Shown: positions 1-13,490, numbered from the stretch's first letter. The stretch: 64,000 nucleotides of DNA from Gadus chalcogrammus (GCF_026213295.1 NC_079425.1:12527821-12591820); one strand, 5' to 3'. Translations and numbers: made by a program. Notes: generated by a model from the letters alone, not told the origin.

Positions 1-123
1 AGAACACATCCTCAGTAGGGCTACTCAGTAGGGCTAAAAACAAGCAAGCACACACATGAGTTTGTGTCAAATTCACCTTGGATCTGCTTTAGTTTTGTTT
101 TCACCAACTGCTGAGCTGAGGAA

Positions 124-400
124 ATGTCAGTGTGTTTGGTGTGTGTGTGTGTGTGGGTGTATGTGTTTGTTTGGTGGGAATATTTGGTGTATGTTTGCGT
201 GTTTGTTGGTGTGTTGAGTGTGTTTATTGTGCTTTGTGTGTGTGTGTTTGTGTCGAGTATGGGGTGTGTTTGTTGTGTGTTGGCTGTGTGTTTGGTGGTT
301 CGTTTTGTGTGTGCAGTGGGTATGTTTGCTGTTGGGTGTGTTTGTATGTGTCTGGTTGCTTGGTGAGTCTGTGTTTGGGGGCTGTGTTTGGTGTGTCTGT
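124..400 (+). repeat. GT-rich degenerate microsatellite
   Basis: TGTGTTTG/GTGTGT mixture with frequent interruptions. It produces spurious Cys/Val-rich frames. Confidence 0.8.
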
Positions 401-479
401 TAGTTGGTCACGGAGTCCGGACAACCTTGCAGTTGTACCACCTCATGAAGAAAGTATTCCTCTGTGACCCACAGTTTAT

Positions 480-635
<156 letters not shown>

Positions 636-654
636 GTTTAGTTCCTCGCTTGTG

Positions 655-900
655 TATTTTGTTGTTGGATGGATGCTGGATGGAGGGACTGATAGCAGGA
701 TGGATACATAGAAAGAGAAACGTCTATATAATAAGATAGATGGCTTGATAGAAGATATATAGACAGACAGATAGATAGATCGATGGATGGATGCATAGAT
801 AGAGTAAGACAGATATTGATTTATGATAGATAGCTAGAGAGATACCATAGATGGATGGATGGATGAAGATCGATAGACACCATAGCTAGATGGGTAGGAT
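655..900 (+). repeat. Degenerate GATA/GGAT tetranucleotide tract
   Basis: Many scattered GGATGGAT, GATAGATA and CAGACAGA motifs without a long pure run, i.e. an eroded microsatellite. Confidence 0.6.
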
Positions 901-1206
901 CTCAGGCTTCAGCATGTTGGTCTTGTCTTCCTACCCAGGGAGGAGAGGTGGAAGCTGGGGTGCAGAGAGCTGAGTCTCCCTGGTGTTCTGATAACTACTG
1001 TGTGTGTAGAGGTCATTTTAATTGATTTATCTGCCTGGCACCGCATCCACCGCGGTGCAATCTATCTTGTTTTAGAAATGCAATTTTACTGGCCGCATCT
1101 CGGCTGCTCCCAGAGAGAAAATCAATGATTATTTTCTTTTATTTCACAATGGGAAATATCAAACTGTGAGCCTGTTGTGTAACACTTCATCCAGTGACAG
1201 GATGAG
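901..1206. other. Unique non-coding sequence
   Basis: AT-moderate intron-like DNA; nothing recognised. Confidence 0.5.
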
Positions 1207-1463
1207 GCGTGAAACATCTTAGCTCACTTATAGCACAAATATTAAATATAGCATCTAAGATTATTTAGAAGAATATAAGCATCTTAGACCACTTATAGAG
1301 CAAACCTTAAATAGAAACATCTTTGATCACTTATAGAGCCGAATCATTAAATAGACAAATCTTAGATCAATTATAGAGCAGAGACATTAAATAGAAACAT
1401 GTTCCCCTTCATAGAGAAAAAACATTCAATAGTAGCATCTTAGATCATTTAAGCACCTTTCCA
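1207..1463 (+). repeat. Degenerate ~40-bp minisatellite, block 1
   Basis: About six copies of a unit carrying AAACATCTTAGATCACTTAT followed by AGAGCAAACATTAAATA. The same unit reappears at 2765-3345, suggesting one array later split. Confidence 0.75.
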
Positions 1464-1619
1464 AGTACTGGGATAACATTGCAGGCACCGCTAGAGATTT
1501 ACCCAATTCACTCATACAGCTACTTTGAGGAACATTTCTGTCTTGCGCCTGTTCACACATGGCAAAGCAATGCCTGAATATGGGCCAAGGGACAGTCCAG
1601 CAGAGGGTGGTAACGCAAC

Positions 1620-2046
1620 ACTAAGGGGAGCTCCCTTATTTCGGAACCAGTCCCATTACCAGAAATAATTTAAAAAAGGAGCTTGTTTGCAAACAAAAGT
1701 AGCTGTATTAATATAACTATCAAATAAGCCGAGGCACGAGCATTGGCTCATTAAGATAAACAAGCGAGGCTTTCATGTACGTCTTCAGTTGAGTCTTGAG
1801 ATTGGTTCGCTCACTCTTCACTAATGGATCCCAGCTGCCGTAAGCCTTGCTGACTGAGAGGAGCTCCCTAACCTCGGAGCCAGTCCAGAAAGAAGGAGCT
1901 TGTTTGAAAACTTAAGAAGCTGTATTGGTATTACCATCAGATCCCCCCGAAAACCATTGTTGTGTTAAGATAAACACTCAAGCACTCCCCGATTCCATAT
2001 ACATCCTCAGTGGAGCTTTGTGATTGGTTTGCCTGCTCTACGTGAA
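1620..2046 (+). repeat. Diverged tandem duplication, two ~190-230-bp copies
   Basis: Copy 1 (about 1620-1815) and copy 2 (about 1855-2046) share, in the same order, GGAGCTCCCT, GGA.CCAGTCC, AAGGAGCTTGTTTG.AAAC, AGCTGTATT, TTAAGATAAAC, TACRTC.TCAGT and GATTGGTT. There are frequent substitutions between copies, so the duplication is old. No ORF is preserved. Confidence 0.7.
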
Positions 2047-2370
2047 AGAGCCTTACATCAGGACGATTTAACAATTTTCGCGCCTCTACCACCAATGTGA
2101 CAGCTTTTTTTTCGCACCACAGCCGTACTGGCAGTGATCCGGGAATGTTACTTCGTCTTCAGCAGGCACATTGCCAGTACAGATTACCGGGAATATCCCT
2201 GTTCCCCTTCACACATGACTCCATGGAGGAAATGTTTAGGAACATTGCCGAGTAAGACAGCATGTTTGAAATCTTCAGAAATATTGCAGGGTAAGACAGC
2301 ATGTATGAAAAATAGGGAGCCCACTGGGGTCACATGGTAGAAAAAATATAATAATAATAATACCTTGATG

Positions 2371-2695
2371 TGTAAATCTGTGAGCATGGTTTGTTCTACG
2401 CAGAAGGGATTCCCCAAGAGCATTGTAACGGCAAACTCCAATCTGATTAAGACCAGCATCTATACAGTATGAATGAGTGAATATAGGGTTTATCCTTTCA
2501 CATGATTATCATATTTGAATGTTTTTTAAAAATAAACTAATCTCTGACTTCAACACTACGTTTGCCTCATCTTGAATATATCTCATACTCTGGTATGAAG
2601 CCAGTGTAGGCCCAGCCGTCATAATTCTCATGGGCATCCCTGCTGCGTAGAACAAACCACATCCGTGCACACTGATTGGGTAAACGGTGCGATCG
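2371..2695. mobile_element. Inverted-repeat element (~325 bp, arms ~60-80 bp)
   Basis: Left arm 2371-2432 contains GGTTTGTTCTACGCAGAAGG; the reverse complement of 2615-2695 contains GGTTTGTTCTACGCAGCAGG. Similarity extends to both sides (GTAAA...GTG on one, CCC..GAG.ATT.T.ACGGC on the other). The unique centre is 2433-2614. This arrangement suggests a short non-autonomous element or an inverted duplication. A GGGGTCACAT-GTAGAAAAA motif occurs on both sides (about 2328 and 2750). Confidence 0.5.
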
Positions 2696-2764
2696 GTTTA
2701 GAAATCCGAGGGAATGGTTTACACATCCTTTAGCACAGAAGTTATAGGGGGGTCACATAGAAAA

Positions 2765-2903
2765 AGGCTCTAGAAAGAACAACATTATTAAAAAAATCTT
2801 AGATCACTTCTAAAGAACAAACATTAAATGTAAACATCTTACATCACTTAGAAAGAACAACGTAGATTTGAAGCATCTTACATCACTTATAAAGAACAAA
2901 GAT

Positions 2904-2953
<50 letters not shown>

Positions 2954-3345
2954 ATCTTTGTTATTAATCTTTATGTATATATATATCTAAGATCCCTTAA
3001 AGAAACCAAATATTAAATATAAACATCTTAGATCATTTATAAAGAACAAACAGTAAATGGAAACATCTTAGATCACTATTAGAAATGTTAAATATAAATA
3101 TCTTAGATCACTTAGAAATAATAACATTACATCGAAAGATCTTAGATCAATTAGAAACAACATCTTAGATAAAGGCAAAGCCTTAAATATAAATATATTT
3201 GATAACTTTTAAAGAACAAACATTAAACTGAAACATATTTGATAACTTATTATGAACGAATATTGATTCAAAACAACTTAGATAACATATGAAGATGAAA
3301 CGTTAAAAATAAACTCCTTACATAACTTATCGAGAAGAAAGGGCT
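2765..3345 (+). repeat. Degenerate ~40-bp minisatellite, block 2
   Basis: About a dozen copies of the same unit as 1207-1463 (CATCTTAGATCACTTATAAA then GAACAAACATTAAATAT). It contains a long AT palindrome at 2896-2962. Confidence 0.8.
2896..2962. repeat. 67-bp AT-rich palindrome
   Basis: AACAAAGATTAAAT at the left end is exactly complementary to ATTTAATCTTTGTT at the right end, and the ~40 bp between them is pure (AT)n. The whole can fold into a single hairpin or cruciform. Confidence 0.85.
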
Positions 3346-4305
3346 CTTGAAAGGATGTGATTTTGGTAGTAATTATTATGTATTTAGAATCTTTGAAACA
3401 TATAAGATGATACAAACATCAAGGGAGACTGTTCTCCTCTGATCTTTGATCAGCTTGTTTGTTGAAATGTTTTGTGCTCCTTTTGGTTTTTGCTCATCTA
3501 TCTATCTTTGTGTCTTTCCGTCTATCAATCTATCAGAATGCCAAGGTCATTATGGTCTGCACTCCCAAGATGTGATCCATCTCTGCCTGTTTCACGCTTT
3601 AGGACTGAGATGGGTGAGAAAGCCTTTTCTTATGCAGCCCCAGGAATCAGCTGCAAAAATACTTAAAACTGACTCCCTTCCTTATTTCAAAGGCCACCTG
3701 AAAGACTTGGAACAGAACACGATTGGCTGCGTTTTGCACATCTATCGTCAAATGCTATGTGTGCTGCTGCTTATTACAGTTTCACCTATTTTATCTGAGG
3801 TGTGCTTCCTTCTTGGCCAGGTAACCCTTCAGATATCCTTTCAATGTTTCTTGATGTTTTTGTAATTTTATTTTTGTTTGTTTGTCTTCCTATCTATGTA
3901 GTAGTAGTATAGTAGCGCTATAGGATCGTACTCTCCCTTCCGGATGGAGCACCCACCTGGTAACAGTCTGTCGGCGTCAGTCGACATCACACTCATGCCC
4001 ATCCCACGTCTACTCTCCAATCTTCCCTTTCCATCAACACTCTTCCTGAAGGTCGAGAGGTCAGCCTCTAAATAGACACGTAGAGACCAACCTCCGACAC
4101 CTCAAACCTTAAACACCTGGAAGTGAAGTCGCCCACGTGCCATCTAGTGTCATAACATGTCATTCCTGTGACATAGCGTGAAGTTTTCCTCTGCTTTAAT
4201 CTGGCGGTTTTTATGGCTGCTGGTGTAGGGACATGTCACTCCCCCCCATCCCTCCCAAATCCCTGCCACCTGCCTCCCCCCTGCAGTGCTTGGCAGGGTT
4301 TCTGT
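3346..4305. other. Unique non-coding sequence
   Basis: A 139-codon frame (3446-3865) has no recognisable domain. A possible old repeat with GCACCCACCTGGTAACAG lies at 3900-4140. No exon is supported. Confidence 0.4.
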
Positions 4306-4697
4306 TCTTTCACCTCCCCCTCCACTCCTCTCCTTTCCACTCCTCTCCTCTCCTCTCCACTCCTCTCCTCTCCTCTCCTCTCCTCTCCTCTCTCCCTTCC
4401 TCGCTTCCCTCTCCTCTCCTATCCCCTCTCCTTTCCTCTCCTCTCCTCTCCTCTCCTTTCCTTTCCTTTCCTTCCTCTTCCCTTCTCTCCTCTCCTGTTC
4501 CCTCCCTCCCATCTCCTCCCTCTATTCTCACCCCCTCTTGGCTCCTCTACGGTTCTCACCTCTTCTCTCCCCTCTCCTCTCCTCTCCTCTCCTCTCATGT
4601 CCCCTCTCTCCCATCTCCTCTCCTGTCCCCTCTCCTTTAGTCTCCTCCCTCTCCTCTCCTCTCCTCTCCTCTCCTCTCCTCTCCTCTCCTCTCCAGT
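4306..4697 (+). repeat. (TCTCC)n pentanucleotide tract
   Basis: Polypyrimidine tract built of CTCCT/TCTCC units with TTTCC variants and a ~50-bp less regular centre near 4530. It is purely pyrimidine over long runs on the + strand, so triplex (H-DNA) formation is possible. The Pro/Ser/Leu frames here are artefacts. Confidence 0.9.
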
Positions 4698-4699
4698 CC

Positions 4700-5467
4700 T
4701 CTAACAAATAGGGGATGGTCTGCACCTTCTGTGGTTTTCTGCAGGAACTTGAGACCTCAGCTGACTTTAATGTATAAATGTGAACTCTATGCAACGCTGA
4801 GGATGAGACAGCCTAGCATGGACCACGAAGAAACACTTATTGACTTGAATACTGCATTGTATGCATAGTTCCTCCCTCAAGGTGAGCATCATTGGTCGTC
4901 TGATGAGGGGGACCTTGGTCTCGCGTTGGGGTGTTTGTGTGGTTCATAGATGGTCAGCTCAGAAGATATGTATTTTGTTCGATCAAATAGATAACACATT
5001 TGTGTGTGCTTTAATTACACCTGCGCACCGTGATGAATCACCGTTGCCATGCGGTGAGAGATGCTGCGGCTCGCAGGTTCTACATCCACGCTAATGGCCT
5101 CCATTTGCTGCTTTACTGAGATACCGAAGAAGGAATCATGCACGGATCGCTGCTACGACGATACGTTGCAGGCAATCTGTTTATGCACAATAAAGCCCCC
5201 CCTGTTTCACCCGTCTCGGCCCCGGAAATAAAGCAAAAATCAAATAAAAGCCGAGGAAACATCACAACATGAGAAACAGCTGTGAGAAATGAGTCTCCAT
5301 GAAGCAATAAATCGCCCGCGTACCCAGATGAGAGAAGAAGGGAATAACAAAGCCCGGGGTCTGGCTGATTGTGTGCTGAGAGACTTAATGTGGGTGTATT
5401 GCCTCCGTGGCATATGGCTCCGACGCCGCCGGGGGACGGTGGGTAAAATATGTCAAACATTAGATAG
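4700..5467. other. Unique intron sequence
   Basis: 5100-5440 is repeat-free and includes AATAAAGCAAAAATCAAATA and ATGAAGCAATAAATCGCC, reminiscent of conserved non-coding DNA. Unverified. Confidence 0.3.
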
Positions 5468-5600
5468 TTTTACTAGAGGTAGAGGTAGAGGATGGAGAGA
5501 GGAGGTCATTTCCTCCTCTAGGTAGAGGATGTAAGAGATGGGGTTGTTTCCTTCTCCAGGTAGAGGATGGAGAGATGAAGTAGAGAAAGGGGAGATGTGG
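5468..5600 (+). repeat. Short ~38-bp tandem repeat
   Basis: TAGAGGATGGAGAGAGGAGG and variants recur three times (about 5483, 5524 and 5562) with TTTCCT-CTC-AGG between the first two. Confidence 0.5.
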
Positions 5601-5639
5601 TGCTTTTGTGAGTAGAGAAAGGAGAGCTCACTCTAAAGC

Positions 5640-7091
<1,452 letters not shown>

Positions 7092-7232
7092 AGCAAGAGA
7101 GAGGTAGAGAGAAGGCAGAATTTTGGCCAGACAGGAAATTGAAGCCATCACAAGCAAATTGAGTTCAGGTCCTCTTGGTGGGAAAGAGAACACCAATCAA
7201 TTTGGCCTCCTGCTCACTGTCTGTCTGCCTTG

Positions 7233-7318
7233 CTGAAGGACACCTGGCCAGCCAATGGGAGGCCAGTAAACAAGCCTGAAGGACACCTGGCGAGCCAATA
7301 GGTGGCCAGTAAACAAGC
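7233..7318 (+). repeat. 43-bp tandem duplication
   Basis: Two adjacent 43-bp copies start CTGAAGGACACCTGGC at 7233 and 7276 and differ by only a few bases (AATGGGAGG versus AATAGGTGG). Each copy carries GCCAATGGG/GCCAATAGG and CCAGTAAACAAGCC. Confidence 0.9.
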
Positions 7319-8608
7319 CCTCCACTGGCCTGCGTCAGTCTCACATATCAGTCATCCACCATGCCGTCGGGTTTATCCCCACGGGCAACAGGGCCAGGTT
7401 TTGGTTTTGAAAGAGAAAGTAGCAGTAAAGCGAGAGGAAGCTTTAGTCTAAGACCTGGTATCTGCTTCGTGGGGATGGAGAACGGGAAATTAATTTCAGA
7501 CTCGCGTGGCACTTAAATGAAAAAAACAAAATAAAGCAAAGCTCTATCGCATGATTGGATTCCTCTTAAGACACCAACAAGGTAGATGCAGCACGAGTGT
7601 TGTCTCGAGCAGGTCTCAGGTTGTAGCCGTGCGTTAATGAGTCGTGTTTAGCCTCTCCCACTGGCTAATCTTTGGACAGTGACACAACAGTCTCCCGCTA
7701 ATTATCTCCATTACACAGCAGGAGCACTCCGTATCTCCGCTTCTGAGGCAACAGTTGACGAGGGGTGGGATCATATCCCCTCAAAGGTCTAATTATCTCC
7801 GCCGGCTCCCAATTAATCCATTAAGTTGTTTTTGCTTTTGCGCCGGCAGACCTGCGGCGGGTTGCTGCATGTTATCACGTGACTTGTTGCAGCGCATTAC
7901 GCAACAACTTTCTGTTGTTTTGTGTCTCAGCCTGCCCTTCATCTCACCTCTGCTTGGAGAAGGAAATGCATATCGAGCGCTTCCTTTGATTGGTTGTGAC
8001 ACCGGCTGCCCTGTCGGGTTCTCACCTGAAGGTGTGTTTCTTACGCACCTCCAGTAGCTTACAGAGATGGAGTCCAGAGCTTAACGTATGTAAAACCACG
8101 CTCGCGCTTATTGACCGGTTGAATCACAGACGAAGCGCCTGCAATTTCTAATAATCCAGTGGAATGCAGAGATGGAGGCTGACATTCAGCAGACAGGACA
8201 CAAGCTTCCTGACGCTGCTATGGTCATAAAAAACTGCTTCCTCAACTTTCTTTCTTTCGTTGAGTTTGTTTGTTTGTTGTGAATATGGCTGCGATCTCCG
8301 AGGGATTGTTGCCGTACTGTTGTCCTCAGTGTTTTCTGAGACGGCGTTGCGTTTGATTCCCGTCTTTGTCACGCCACTAGTGCCTTTCCAACCATAAATT
8401 GGCAACCAGGGATCCTAAGGAGGAAAAACCAATATACATCCAGCCTTTATTTGATGGCACCGCGATTTCCCAATTGGACGGTTATTTGGCAGGTTGTGAG
8501 CGTATGCAAATCGGCCAAATCTGGTGCGGAGCCGACAACAGACAGACTGACTGAGTGTCGCGTTGTAGTAGTTTTTATGTGTTTGAGGAGGAGGGGTTTG
8601 GGGATGGT
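7319..8608. other. Unique intron sequence
   Basis: 7610-7830 has several TAATTATCTCC/GCTAATTATCTCC motifs in repeat-free DNA, possibly regulatory. Otherwise nothing recognised. Confidence 0.35.
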
Positions 8609-8626
8609 GGGGGGGGGGGGGGGGGG
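8609..8626 (+). repeat. (G)18 tract
   Basis: Eighteen consecutive G's just upstream of a CT microsatellite. Confidence 0.9.
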
Positions 8627-8689
8627 TTGACAGAAACAGCTGAGTTTGTGTTGGAGCTTATGTTGATCCTATATCCCCTTATGTCTCTC

Positions 8690-8928
<239 letters not shown>

Positions 8929-9353
8929 GAATAAAATACCAACAGATTATATATGGTGTTGCTCCAGGAGATACTCCAACAGCAAACATTGTGTTATATA
9001 TGCATCAATAGTATCATGAATCGTAAATTATACTTCATATTGGTTTTAAATACCGACTGTAAGGGTGACTAAGGACTGAAAGCATTAGCAGAATCTGACC
9101 TACATTTCTAATGCTCATTATCTATTTAAGGGTTTCTGTATTTTAAGTATGCATATAAAAACATGCAGTATGTTAGTATGTATCAGTACTCACTTATAAG
9201 ATCTCTCTCATATGTCGGCATAGCGTCTAGTCATTGTATTGGTATTTCTAGTACTTCTCTAAAAAATAGAACTGTGTTTGTGAGTATATTTTTGCAGTTT
9301 ACTGCATATTTTGCGGTTTAGCTCAATTAAGATTGTTATTATTATTTTTTTTA

Positions 9354-9355
<2 letters not shown>

Positions 9356-9385
<30 letters not shown>
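9356..9385 (+). repeat. (TG)15 microsatellite
   Basis: Short pure TG run in AT-rich surroundings. Confidence 0.9.
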
Positions 9386-9386
<1 letters not shown>

Positions 9387-9944
9387 CTGTTAATAAATAA
9401 AAAAAAACATATATGTATCGTTATTGTTGCATCATATTCCTAAAATCATGATTCTCTTGGTTTGCCTTTCTTCATCTTAAAGACGAGGCAGGGGCGGAAA
9501 TACAATTAATCCCCGGCCTAAATAATTAATTTTATGGTCAATAATCTTGGCAACATATTTTTTCTTCTGTTTAGCCTAATGGGCTGGAAAATAAGAAAGA
9601 GGAGGAGGCAGAGGCTTCTCTGTTTGTTTGGTAGCGGAGCTGCACGTGAATGTGAGTGAAGCGAGCACGGATGGTTCCACAGTTTACTGCATGGCTGCGT
9701 AGCCGCATGCTGCGGTGGGGAAACAGGCTTGTTGTCGCAAGATAATGTCTGCATGTTCACATGTTGCCCTCCCTTTGTTCTCTCCGTAAACCTTTTGAGC
9801 TGCTTCTCTCGCTCTTATAGTCAGTGACATCATGAAGTTATTCTTTCATATCCTATTATCCCGTCCTGCATCTTCTACCATCCTATTCCTTCTTCTGTTC
9901 CCGCTGAGAGACTGGAAACACTTTCAAATGTTAGGAAAAGCATT

Positions 9945-10204
9945 CACCAAGTGTTTGACCGTACCAAGTGTTGTTGCTGGACAGTACCAAGTGTTGGTGT
10001 TCGACCGTAACAACTGATGTTGCTCGACAGTACTAAGTCTTGGTGTATGACTGTACCGAGTGATGTTCCTCGACAGTACCAAGTGTTGGTGTTCTACCGT
10101 ACAAAGGATTTCTGCTGGGCAATAACAAGTTGTGGTTTTCGACCGTACCAAGTATTGGTGCTCGACATTGACAAGTATTGGTGTTGGTCTAGGACCGTAC
10201 CAAA
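9945..10204 (+). repeat. 23-bp minisatellite with 46-bp higher-order period
   Basis: Ten successive 23-bp units (last one 29 bp) start GTACCAAGTGTTG or a close variant from 9961. Odd units end CTSGACA and even units end TTCGACC or similar, so the true period is a 46-bp dimer. Units differ at several positions, so it is old. Confidence 0.88.
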
Positions 10205-11104
10205 TTTTTCCCCACCACTACTTGTATGTAAATGTTCTACGTGTATAAATGTTTGTGAAGAACCGCCATCTGGTTTGCTCTGGTTCTTTATTCATCACTC
10301 ATCTATATTCATAGGGTGAAATTTTCCAAACTAAATGTGGAAATCTAATATTATCTAACCGTACATTATGCGGTGCAACCATTCACAGGCAAACAATTGT
10401 CTGGAACATTAACTACTTTTTCACTGAAAACGGTATTAAACCAAACCTATCCCCATTCTTGCAATGACTCTGTTTGTGTTCAACTAGGCTATAATACCCA
10501 GAATATAACATAGCCGGACACAATATTCAATGATTGCTTGGTTCATTAATTGTTAATTAATTGTTGATTAATTAGTCAGTTAGAAAGAAGATTCCGTTAT
10601 GTATATGTGTTTGCTAAATAGTGAAGTTGAATCCCATTTGGGAGTGCCACATGTCCTCTCAGGATCATGATGGGGATGGGTCTCTTAAAACGTCTTTTAG
10701 GAACACTGAAGACATTCATTACACAGGGAAGCGGTCGATGGGAGGGAGGAACTGCTAATCTAATTGTGTCTTACAAATCAAACATTAGCAAACGCTTTGA
10801 ATCCAAATACGCTCAAAACTAATTATTTACTACTCGAGGCTACATCTCAAGCTTTACTTACTCATTTGTTTCATGTGAAACAGAAAAGAAACACAGAATA
10901 GCTTTAGAGGCAAGGTCACCTTTGGATTGCCGATATTTTATTATAATGTCACAACAAACAAGGGTGGTTGAAGCAATAAATAAAAGACTATGAATCAAGC
11001 TATGGGCTGTTTCGTAGTAGAAGAAATTAGTAATGAGATAAGCTGAGTTTGTATTTGTAGTGAGTGAATTAGAAGCTGCTGTTTTATATATTTTATATAT
11101 ATAC
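10205..11104. other. AT-rich unique sequence
   Basis: Contains a TTAATTGTTAATTAATTGTT cluster near 10547. Nothing else recognised. Confidence 0.45.
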
Positions 11105-11322
11105 TGCGATGAGAAGAGAGGGGCGAGGAGAGAGAGGAGTAAAGGAGTGGAGGTTACGGGGTGAGGTGACTAAAGTAGAGGTGAGGAGAGGAGGGGTTAG
11201 GAGGGTAAAGGAGATATGAAGAGAGGGAGAAGGAGGAGGAGAGGTAAGGAGAGCGGGGAAGGAAGTGAGGTGAACAGAGGAGAAATGAGGAGAGGAGGTA
11301 AAGAGAGGAGGCGTTGGAACGT
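11105..11322 (+). repeat. Purine-rich degenerate GAGG tract
   Basis: GAGGAGAGG-type purine stretches with few pyrimidines over ~200 bp and no fixed period. Confidence 0.6.
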
Positions 11323-11978
11323 TATTGCGGAATCAATATTTTAACAGCATTTTAACAATGCTGTGGTATAATAATACACTTTTTTCTCATCGTTCCGAAT
11401 TATAATCTCAGAACAAAATGTGAACTCTATGTGAATTATTTTTTATATAAATAGTAAAGGTATAGGAAAATGTTGCTATACCAGTTGGGAAAGTCAAACA
11501 AGTGTCACTGCCGCGTCCATTTACATCTGATACCTGTAAGCTGGGTAATCATCATGAGTAAACACACATTATTTCAACAGGATAAACAAAGATCTGCTAA
11601 ACAAGCGCATGCCTCGCCAAGTATCCGCTGTAATAGGATGACAAATACATTCCATCAAAGCTAATAGGAACGTAAGCTACGCGAACATTCAGTCAATTGC
11701 GACTCTATTTCAGCCTTGCATCAATATGGAATAGTCTGAAGACATCCAGCACATATTTGAGCATTTTTCATGTTATTTAGTCGTATAACTGTGTGTGTTT
11801 CGGTGGTTTTGGGCGGGGGCCCTTGTTATTGATGTAAAAGAGTGTTTACCTGGCTAGCCAATCAGCATGCAGTACGCCATTTGTAATGCGGCATGTGAGG
11901 AGTATAGTATACATAATGTTTCAGCCATGTGTGCAGGAGAGCCATGGCTTCAGCATTGACATGTTGGGCAGTATCATA
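11323..11978. other. Unique non-coding sequence
   Basis: Intron-like; nothing recognised. Confidence 0.45.
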
Positions 11979-11999
11979 AACACACACACACACAGACAC

Positions 12000-12034
<35 letters not shown>

Positions 12035-12123
12035 CACACACGCACACACGCACACGCACACGCACGCGCACACACACGCACACCTACACACATAAACACA
12101 CACACATCCACACACTCAAACAC
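11979..12123 (+). repeat. (AC)n / (ACGC)n microsatellite
   Basis: AC repeats with ACGC interspersions (12040-12085). The alternating purine-pyrimidine sequence could adopt Z-DNA. Confidence 0.9.
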
Positions 12124-13269
12124 AAACTGAGAGATGGCTGTGTATACTTACTTGATGGCCTTCATTGAAGAAGTGATGTTGTGGCCTTCGAGCCAGTCCG
12201 ATTATTTTTTCATTGTGAATTAATCCATTTATCAATTTGAATTAAATGTGGATTGCTGTGCAATAGCCATTCTGTATAGGGATAGAACTCCCAGATGGCC
12301 ATTACAAGCCTAAAAATAAATGTACTCGAAACCAAACCAGACATTCTACCCGCAATCCAAAAGCAGAAGAAAGAAGGATCCAAGCAAATAGTAAATTTGA
12401 GCAAATAGTACTCAAATTACACAACTCAGATACCCTTGTCCCTGCAACCTTTTTTTCATTCATGCAGGCTCTTAAATATATCCAAAATGTCTTTTTGGGG
12501 AATGAATCATATCTAACAAGAAGCAAAAGCAATGCTATTAACACGGTTTAGCTCAACTTGACAGGCGTTATATATATCTCCTAAACGTTATACGAGTTAC
12601 ATTTCTATCATCTCAATATACCTGTCTAATTTAATATTGGCAAATCAGTTAAAGATTGTTCAGAAATTATCATCAAAACATATCTTTAGATCTTCCGAAA
12701 AATGTACACAAATATTTAAATCTCAACATGTGTGGGTGGCCCCAGAAGGCATCAATCCACTTACCCTGGCACTGTTTGCCTTGCTCTGCTAAACAAGCAA
12801 TCGTCTGTGTCAGCTCATCTTCACATCACAGCATCTACCTCATCTTTGTGATTCCTAGAGCTATATGCATTCTGTCCAGATGTTGTCCTCTGATTCCTTG
12901 CGCCTCTGCACTCTGTCCAGATATGTTTTTTTTTAGAAACTAGGTCGGGCAGCACTTTGAATTTTTAGTTACTCCAATTCAGATTTTATGCTTTGATTGA
13001 TCGCATAAGTCTCTTTGGATAAATGTTAATGGAATTACCAGGCAAGACAGAATGGTTAAAACCAGTAAATAAAAAAGAGTTATTCTATTATTCATCTGTA
13101 GAAAAATGCTTACCATGTACTGTACATAAATTACTTATGTGGTTCAGTAAAGCGTCATAGAAATTTCCTTTGGATATAAATTAAATTGTCTCCATTCAAA
13201 TGTAATACTGATATGATGAAAATTGAATGTGATTAATGAGTTTACGCGTTCTGACTACAGCGATCTGAA
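12124..13269. other. AT-rich unique sequence
   Basis: Apart from the short retroposon tail at 13000-13035, nothing recognised. Confidence 0.45.
13000..13035 (+). mobile_element. Degenerate retroposon 3' tail
   Basis: CATAAGTCTCTTTGGATAAA followed by TGTTAATGG resembles the teleost tail TAAGTCGCTTTGGATAAA, with part of the middle deleted. No head region was recognised upstream. Confidence 0.35.
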
Positions 13270-13490
13270 TAGTGTTAGTTTGGAGAACACACTGTGTTAA
13301 AGAGGTATAATATATAGGTACGCTTGGAATACAGACTGTTTTAAAGAGGTTTAGATTTGTGTAAATTTGGAGTAAAGACTTGCTTAAAGAGGTTTAGTAA
13401 TAAAGTGAATTTGGAACGCGGACTGTGTTGAAAAGGAATAGAAGAATGTAAATTTGGAGTGCTAAAGAGGTATAATAATAGTACAATGGA
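13270..13490 (+). repeat. Degenerate ~48-bp minisatellite
   Basis: Four to five copies containing TTTGGAGTA-AGACTGTGTT and AAAGAGGTTTAGTAATA. Confidence 0.6.

Noticed and set aside
3446..3865. 139-codon + ORF
   Set aside because: Non-ATG start and no recognisable similarity; length is plausible by chance in AT-moderate DNA.
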